From the NCBI GenBank assembly GCA_946480705.1, contig CAMLLF010000194.1:1-7190 (forward strand): a stretch of 7,190 nucleotides of DNA, read 5' to 3'. Numbering within the stretch: position 1 is the stretch's first letter; every line of letters begins with the position of its first letter. The DNA comes from an uncultured Lysobacteraceae bacterium. GTDB lineage: Bacteria; Pseudomonadota; Gammaproteobacteria; Xanthomonadales; Rhodanobacteraceae. The position numbers and the translations under genes were made by a program. Shown here one piece after another: positions 5,801 through 7,190 of the stretch. The notes under the pieces are model-generated. The model saw only the letters and a list, made by a program, of their open reading frames with translations. It was not told the DNA's origin and did no database searches.

Positions 5801-7190
5801 GACGGTGTTCGTGATCTGCGCCGGTGGCGCCGCGCCGACGGTCGCGGTGACGGTGTAGACGACCGAGGCGCCGGCCGGCAGGGCCGCGATCGTCTGGCTG
5901 ATCGCGCCGGTGCCGGCCGGATTCGGGCACGCCGTGCCGGCACAGGTCCAGTCGAACGCGGCGATGCCCGCGGGCATCGGATCGCTGACGAGCACATTGG
6001 TCGCGGCGACGGCGCCGGCGTTGCCGACGGCAACGGTGTAGACGACGGTGCCGCCGGGCGTCAGCACGTCCGTGTTCGCGGTCTTCGCCACGCTGATCCG
6101 AGACACGGTCGGCGTCGTCGTCGTCGACGCGCACGGCGGCGCGGTATTGGCCGGCGCACAGACGCCGTCGACCGGCGTTGCGGAGGCCGTGTTCGTGATC
6201 TGCGCCGGCGGCGCTGCGTCGACGGCGGCCGTGATCGTATAGGTCGCGACGCTGCCGGGCGGAAACGGCGCGATCGTGTCGGCGAGCGCGCCGCTGCCCG
6301 CCGCGGTGCACGCCGCGCCGCCGCTGGCCGTGCAGGTCCAGTCGAACGCAGTGAGACCGGCCGGCAGCGGATCGCCGACGGTCGTGCCGTCGGCGGGCAC
6401 GCTGCCGGTGTTGCTGACGACGACGGTATAGGTCAGCGTGCCGGACGGCGTCGCAAAAAAATCAGACGTGGACTTCTGCACAGATATAGTCGGCGCGGCC
6501 GGCACTGTCGCGGCCGAGGTGCACGGCGGCGGCGTGTTGCCCGGCGCGCAGACGCCGCCGGGCGCGGGTGTCGCCGCGGCGGTGTTCGTGACGCTCGCCG
6601 GCGGAGCGTCGGCGACGGTCGCGGTGATCGTGTAGGTCGCCGTCGCGCCGGCCGGGAATGCCAGGAGCGTGTCGTTCAAAGCGCCGCTGCCGCCGGCGGC
6701 GCAGACCGCGCCGCCGCTCGCGGTGCAGGTCCACGTGAACGGCGTCGTCAGTCCCGCAGGAATCGGATCGCTGACCGTCGTGCCGCCGGCATCGGCATTG
6801 CCCGGATTCGTGACGACGACGGAGTACGTCACCGTGCCGCCGGGTGTGGCCTGCGCTGCCGTCGTGCTCTTGTGTAGCTGGACGATCGCCGCGGCGGGCC
6901 GCTGCACGTTCGCGCGGCAGGGCGGCGCGGCGTTGTCGGGCGCGCAGAGACCGCCGCTCGCGGGCGGCTGCGCTGTCACGACGTTGTCGATCAGCGCCGG
7001 CGGATTCGCGGCGACCGTGGCCGTGACGGTGTAGCCGAGCGATCCGTCGGCCGGCAGGGTCGCAATGGTCTCGGCGATCGCACCGCTGCCGCTCACCACG
7101 TACAGCCACTGGTCGGCGCCCCGGTGGCGGTTGTCCGACCCGCCTTCGGTCTCGCCCGGCGCGAGCGTCATCTGCGCGGCCTGCGAGTGT
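2867..7190 (-). CDS. Giant DUF11-repeat surface protein, N-terminal end fused to a cupin fragment (5' end outside window)
   Basis: The minus-strand frame is open from the window edge to TGA at 2869-2867: 1434 codons from an ATG at 7171, plus six in-frame codons (HSQAAQ) upstream of it. That ATG lies inside the cupin-like sequence, so the true start is outside the window. Order from the ATG: cupin-like fragment (to about residue 26), truncated DUF11 repeat (27-95), ten full DUF11 repeats (96-1405), C-terminal TM segment with Arg tail (1406-1434). DUF11 units are Ig-like beta-sandwich modules of large bacterial surface or secreted proteins. Each copy shows PGGTVTYTV-V-N-G, then DP-PAG, then a Trp-Ser/Thr-Cys motif (almost always WTC), then PP---TN, and ends in a C-x8-C linker. 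The composition, rich in Thr, Ala, Pro, Gly and Val with very few Lys, suits an extracellular stalk or adhesin. The oddity is the N-terminus: no signal peptide is visible where one is needed for export. The gene is therefore either a recent fusion or chimeric assembly. The DUF11 assignment is secure; adhesion or structural function is inferred. Confidence 0.85.
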   Translation of the reverse strand, partial: HSQAAQMTLAPGETEGGSDNRHRGADQWLYVVSGSGAIAETIATLPADGSLGYTVTATVAANPPALIDNVVTAQPPASGGLCAPDNAAPPCRANVQRPAAAIVQLHKSTTAAQATPGGTVTYSVVVTNPGNADAGGTTVSDPIPAGLTTPFTWTCTASGGAVCAAGGSGALNDTLLAFPAGATATYTITATVADAPPASVTNTAAATPAPGGVCAPGNTPPPCTSAATVPAAPTISVQKSTSDFFATPSGTLTYTVVVSNTGSVPADGTTVGDPLPAGLTAFDWTCTASGGAACTAAGSGALADTIAPFPPGSVATYTITAAVDAAPPAQITNTASATPVDGVCAPANTAPPCASTTTTPTVSRISVAKTANTDVLTPGGTVVYTVAVGNAGAVAATNVLVSDPMPAGIAAFDWTCAGTACPNPAGTGAISQTIAALPAGASVVYTVTATVGAAPPAQITNTVSVDPPDAVCAPGNTPPPCSSSVSTPPGPQVSVTKTADTTVLTPGGTVTYTIIVNNAGSVAAPNTVVGDPVPPGIATFDWTCASAGGAICPNASGSGAINETIATLPAAANVTYTVAASVSATPPEQITNTASASPPGGLCVPGNTPPPCSSSVSTPPGPQIRVTKTADTATLTPGGTINYTVTVTNTGSVAAPNTAVSDPVPAGITAFAWSCSAAGGAVCPAANGTGAVNAVIATLPAGGAVTYAIAASVDPDPPAVVVNSATASPPGGVCSPANTPPPCSSSASVPPVPQVEITKTANTTTITPGGSVVYTVTVRNTGSVAATGTTLADPIPAGLTAFAWTCASSAGALCPNASGSGALDETIATFPPGGWVVYTITATIAAAPPASVTNTASATPSGGGVCTPANTAAPCVAAVAVSPVPVIELDKRTTAATLDPGGTVTYTVTARNVSNQAAGGTTVADPIPAGLTTPFTWTCVATAGALCPNAAGSGAINETLATFPAGGNVMYTITATVDANPPASVSNTATSTTSGGLCVPDNAPSPCSSTATTPTSPRVSIAKTASATSLTPGGTVTYTIVVDNAGSVAAPNTHVSDPVPPGITAFAWTCAGTGGAICPNASGAGAIDETIATLPANARVTYTVTATVSAAPPAQITNTATAAPPDGVCAPGNTPPPCSASASVPPGPQVRITKTADTTVLTPGGTVTYTIVVDNVGSVAAPNTHVTDPVPAGITAFAWTCAGTGGAICPNASGAGAIDETIATLPANASVTYTVTAAVSATPPAQITNTATATPPDGVCAPANTPPPCSSAVGVPPLPELAVTKTLAPGPLVSGGTATYTIAVRNTSAVAATDLRISDPLPAGIVAFDWTCTGAACPNTSGNGAIDETVDSLPAGDALTYTVSATLAAAAPAQVTNIVSVSLPGGGVCAPSTTAAPCQSSATGSVRPAAPAPASSPPALLLLALGVLMLGVGGLRRRIV
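2870..2956 (-). other. C-terminal membrane tail of the DUF11 protein
   Basis: The last 29 residues are a Pro/Ala/Ser spacer (APASSPP), a hydrophobic helix of about 17 residues (ALLLLALGVLMLGVGGL) and a positive end, RRRIV. This three-part layout is that of proteobacterial C-terminal sorting tails (PEP-CTERM, IPTL-CTERM, GlyGly-CTERM). The motif that defines each of those groups (PEP, IPTLSEW, a GG pair before the helix) is not seen. The likely role is membrane anchoring, perhaps with processing by an exosortase- or rhombosortase-like enzyme; which enzyme, if any, cannot be told. Confidence 0.55.
2957..6886 (-). repeat. Ten complete tandem DUF11 repeats, about 131 codons each
   Basis: Boundaries, numbered from the N-terminus: R1 6886-6491, R2 6490-6101, R3 6100-5717, R4 5716-5324, R5 5323-4931, R6 4930-4535, R7 4534-4139, R8 4138-3746, R9 3745-3353, R10 3352-2957; lengths run from 128 to 132 residues. 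Conserved landmarks per unit: an I-V-KT/KS start strand, TPGGTVTYTV, DP-PAG(I/L), F-W(T/S)C (WTC in all but R5, which has WSC), a second Cys 4 or 7 residues on, G-GA(I/L)-(E/D)T, LPAG----YT-TA-V, PPA--TN, and CAPGNTPPPC. R3 and R10 have the short C-x4-C spacing, the other eight C-x7-C. R1 and R7 share an extra residue in TTPFTWTC. Repeat copies are diverged from one another at DNA level except R8/R9. Confidence 0.85.
3353..4138 (-). repeat. Recently duplicated pair of DUF11 units (R8 and R9)
   Basis: R8 (4138-3746) and R9 (3745-3353) are both 131 residues and, by hand count, differ at about 19 positions (roughly 85% identical). Most differences lie in the first 12 residues and the last 10. 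The central stretch from AFAWTCAGTGGAICPNASG through DETIATLPAN is identical in the two. The DNA is also closely similar, for example around 3521-3640 against 3914-4033. The other units are visibly more diverged, so this looks like the latest duplication or a gene-conversion event. Confidence 0.7.
6887..7093 (-). repeat. Truncated DUF11 repeat (C-terminal half only)
   Basis: Residues 27-95 of the frame match the second half of the downstream repeats: GSGAIAETIATLPADGSLGYTV, then ANPPALIDNVV, then the linker CAPDNAAPPC. The first half (PGGTVTYTV to WTC) is missing and replaced by the cupin fragment. The edge of similarity to the other repeats falls at about base 7094. Confidence 0.75.
7094..7190 (-). 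pseudogene. N-terminal half of a small cupin, cut off at the DUF11 junction
   Basis: Read in the DUF11 frame, the segment gives HSQAAQMTLAPGETEGG followed by SDNRHRGADQWLYVVSG. This matches what I know of a family of small single-domain cupins, where the sequence continues G-G-A followed by strands of the barrel. The His of NRHRG, with the downstream QW-Y--SG strand, corresponds to the first cupin motif. After VVSGSG the expected second half is absent and DUF11 sequence begins. A cupin barrel needs both halves, so the fragment could not fold normally. The recognition is from memory of the family, not from a search. Confidence 0.65.

Noticed and set aside
2957..6886. Regularly spaced repeats as a possible CRISPR array
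   Set aside because: The period is about 393 bases, the copies are diverged, and they encode a clear protein repeat; there are no short identical repeats with unique spacers.

Overview
The window is strongly GC-rich bacterial DNA with G/C-biased third codon positions almost throughout. The gene families present are a LysE-type exporter, a secreted NTF2-like protein, a membrane-tethered response regulator with an AraC-type DNA-binding domain, and a giant DUF11-repeat surface protein with a C-terminal membrane tail. Together they point to a GC-rich Gram-negative proteobacterium. My best guess is the Xanthomonadales (Lysobacter/Dokdonella/Rhodanobacter-like), but this is inference from family distribution; no rRNA or other phylogenetic marker is present.

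Layout. (1) 1-233, plus strand: the last 76 codons of a LysE/RhtB-family membrane exporter. (2) 252-1079, plus: a complete 275-residue exported protein made of two tandem NTF2/SnoaL-like domains. (3) 1096-2562, minus, convergent with gene 2 across a 16-base gap: a 488-residue regulator with signal/TM segment, short external segment, TM helix, coiled coil, receiver domain, Ala/Ser/Thr/Pro linker and AraC-type HTH. It resembles a hybrid two-component system whose histidine kinase is absent. (4) 2563-2866: a 304-base intergenic stretch holding the regulator's ribosome binding site, an AT-rich candidate promoter with short palindromes, and a strong 13-bp-stem hairpin just after the stop of the next gene. 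(5) 2867-7190, minus, running off the window: an ORF with ten complete DUF11 repeats of about 131 residues, one truncated repeat, and a C-terminal TM helix followed by an Arg-rich tail.

The most striking point is at the far right. The N-terminal end of the DUF11 frame is not DUF11 at all: about 32 visible residues read as the first half of a small cytoplasmic-type cupin. The switch occurs at a 12-base stretch (7083-7094) that is identical to DNA found inside other DUF11 repeats of the same gene. This is either a microhomology-mediated in-frame fusion or an assembly misjoin. Without a signal peptide the fused product would be unlikely to reach the cell surface.

I see no direct biochemical link between the genes. 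The DUF11 gene and the regulator are codirectional, but a probable terminator and about 300 bases separate them, so they are probably independent transcripts. I find no tRNA, rRNA, CRISPR array, insertion sequence or phage gene.
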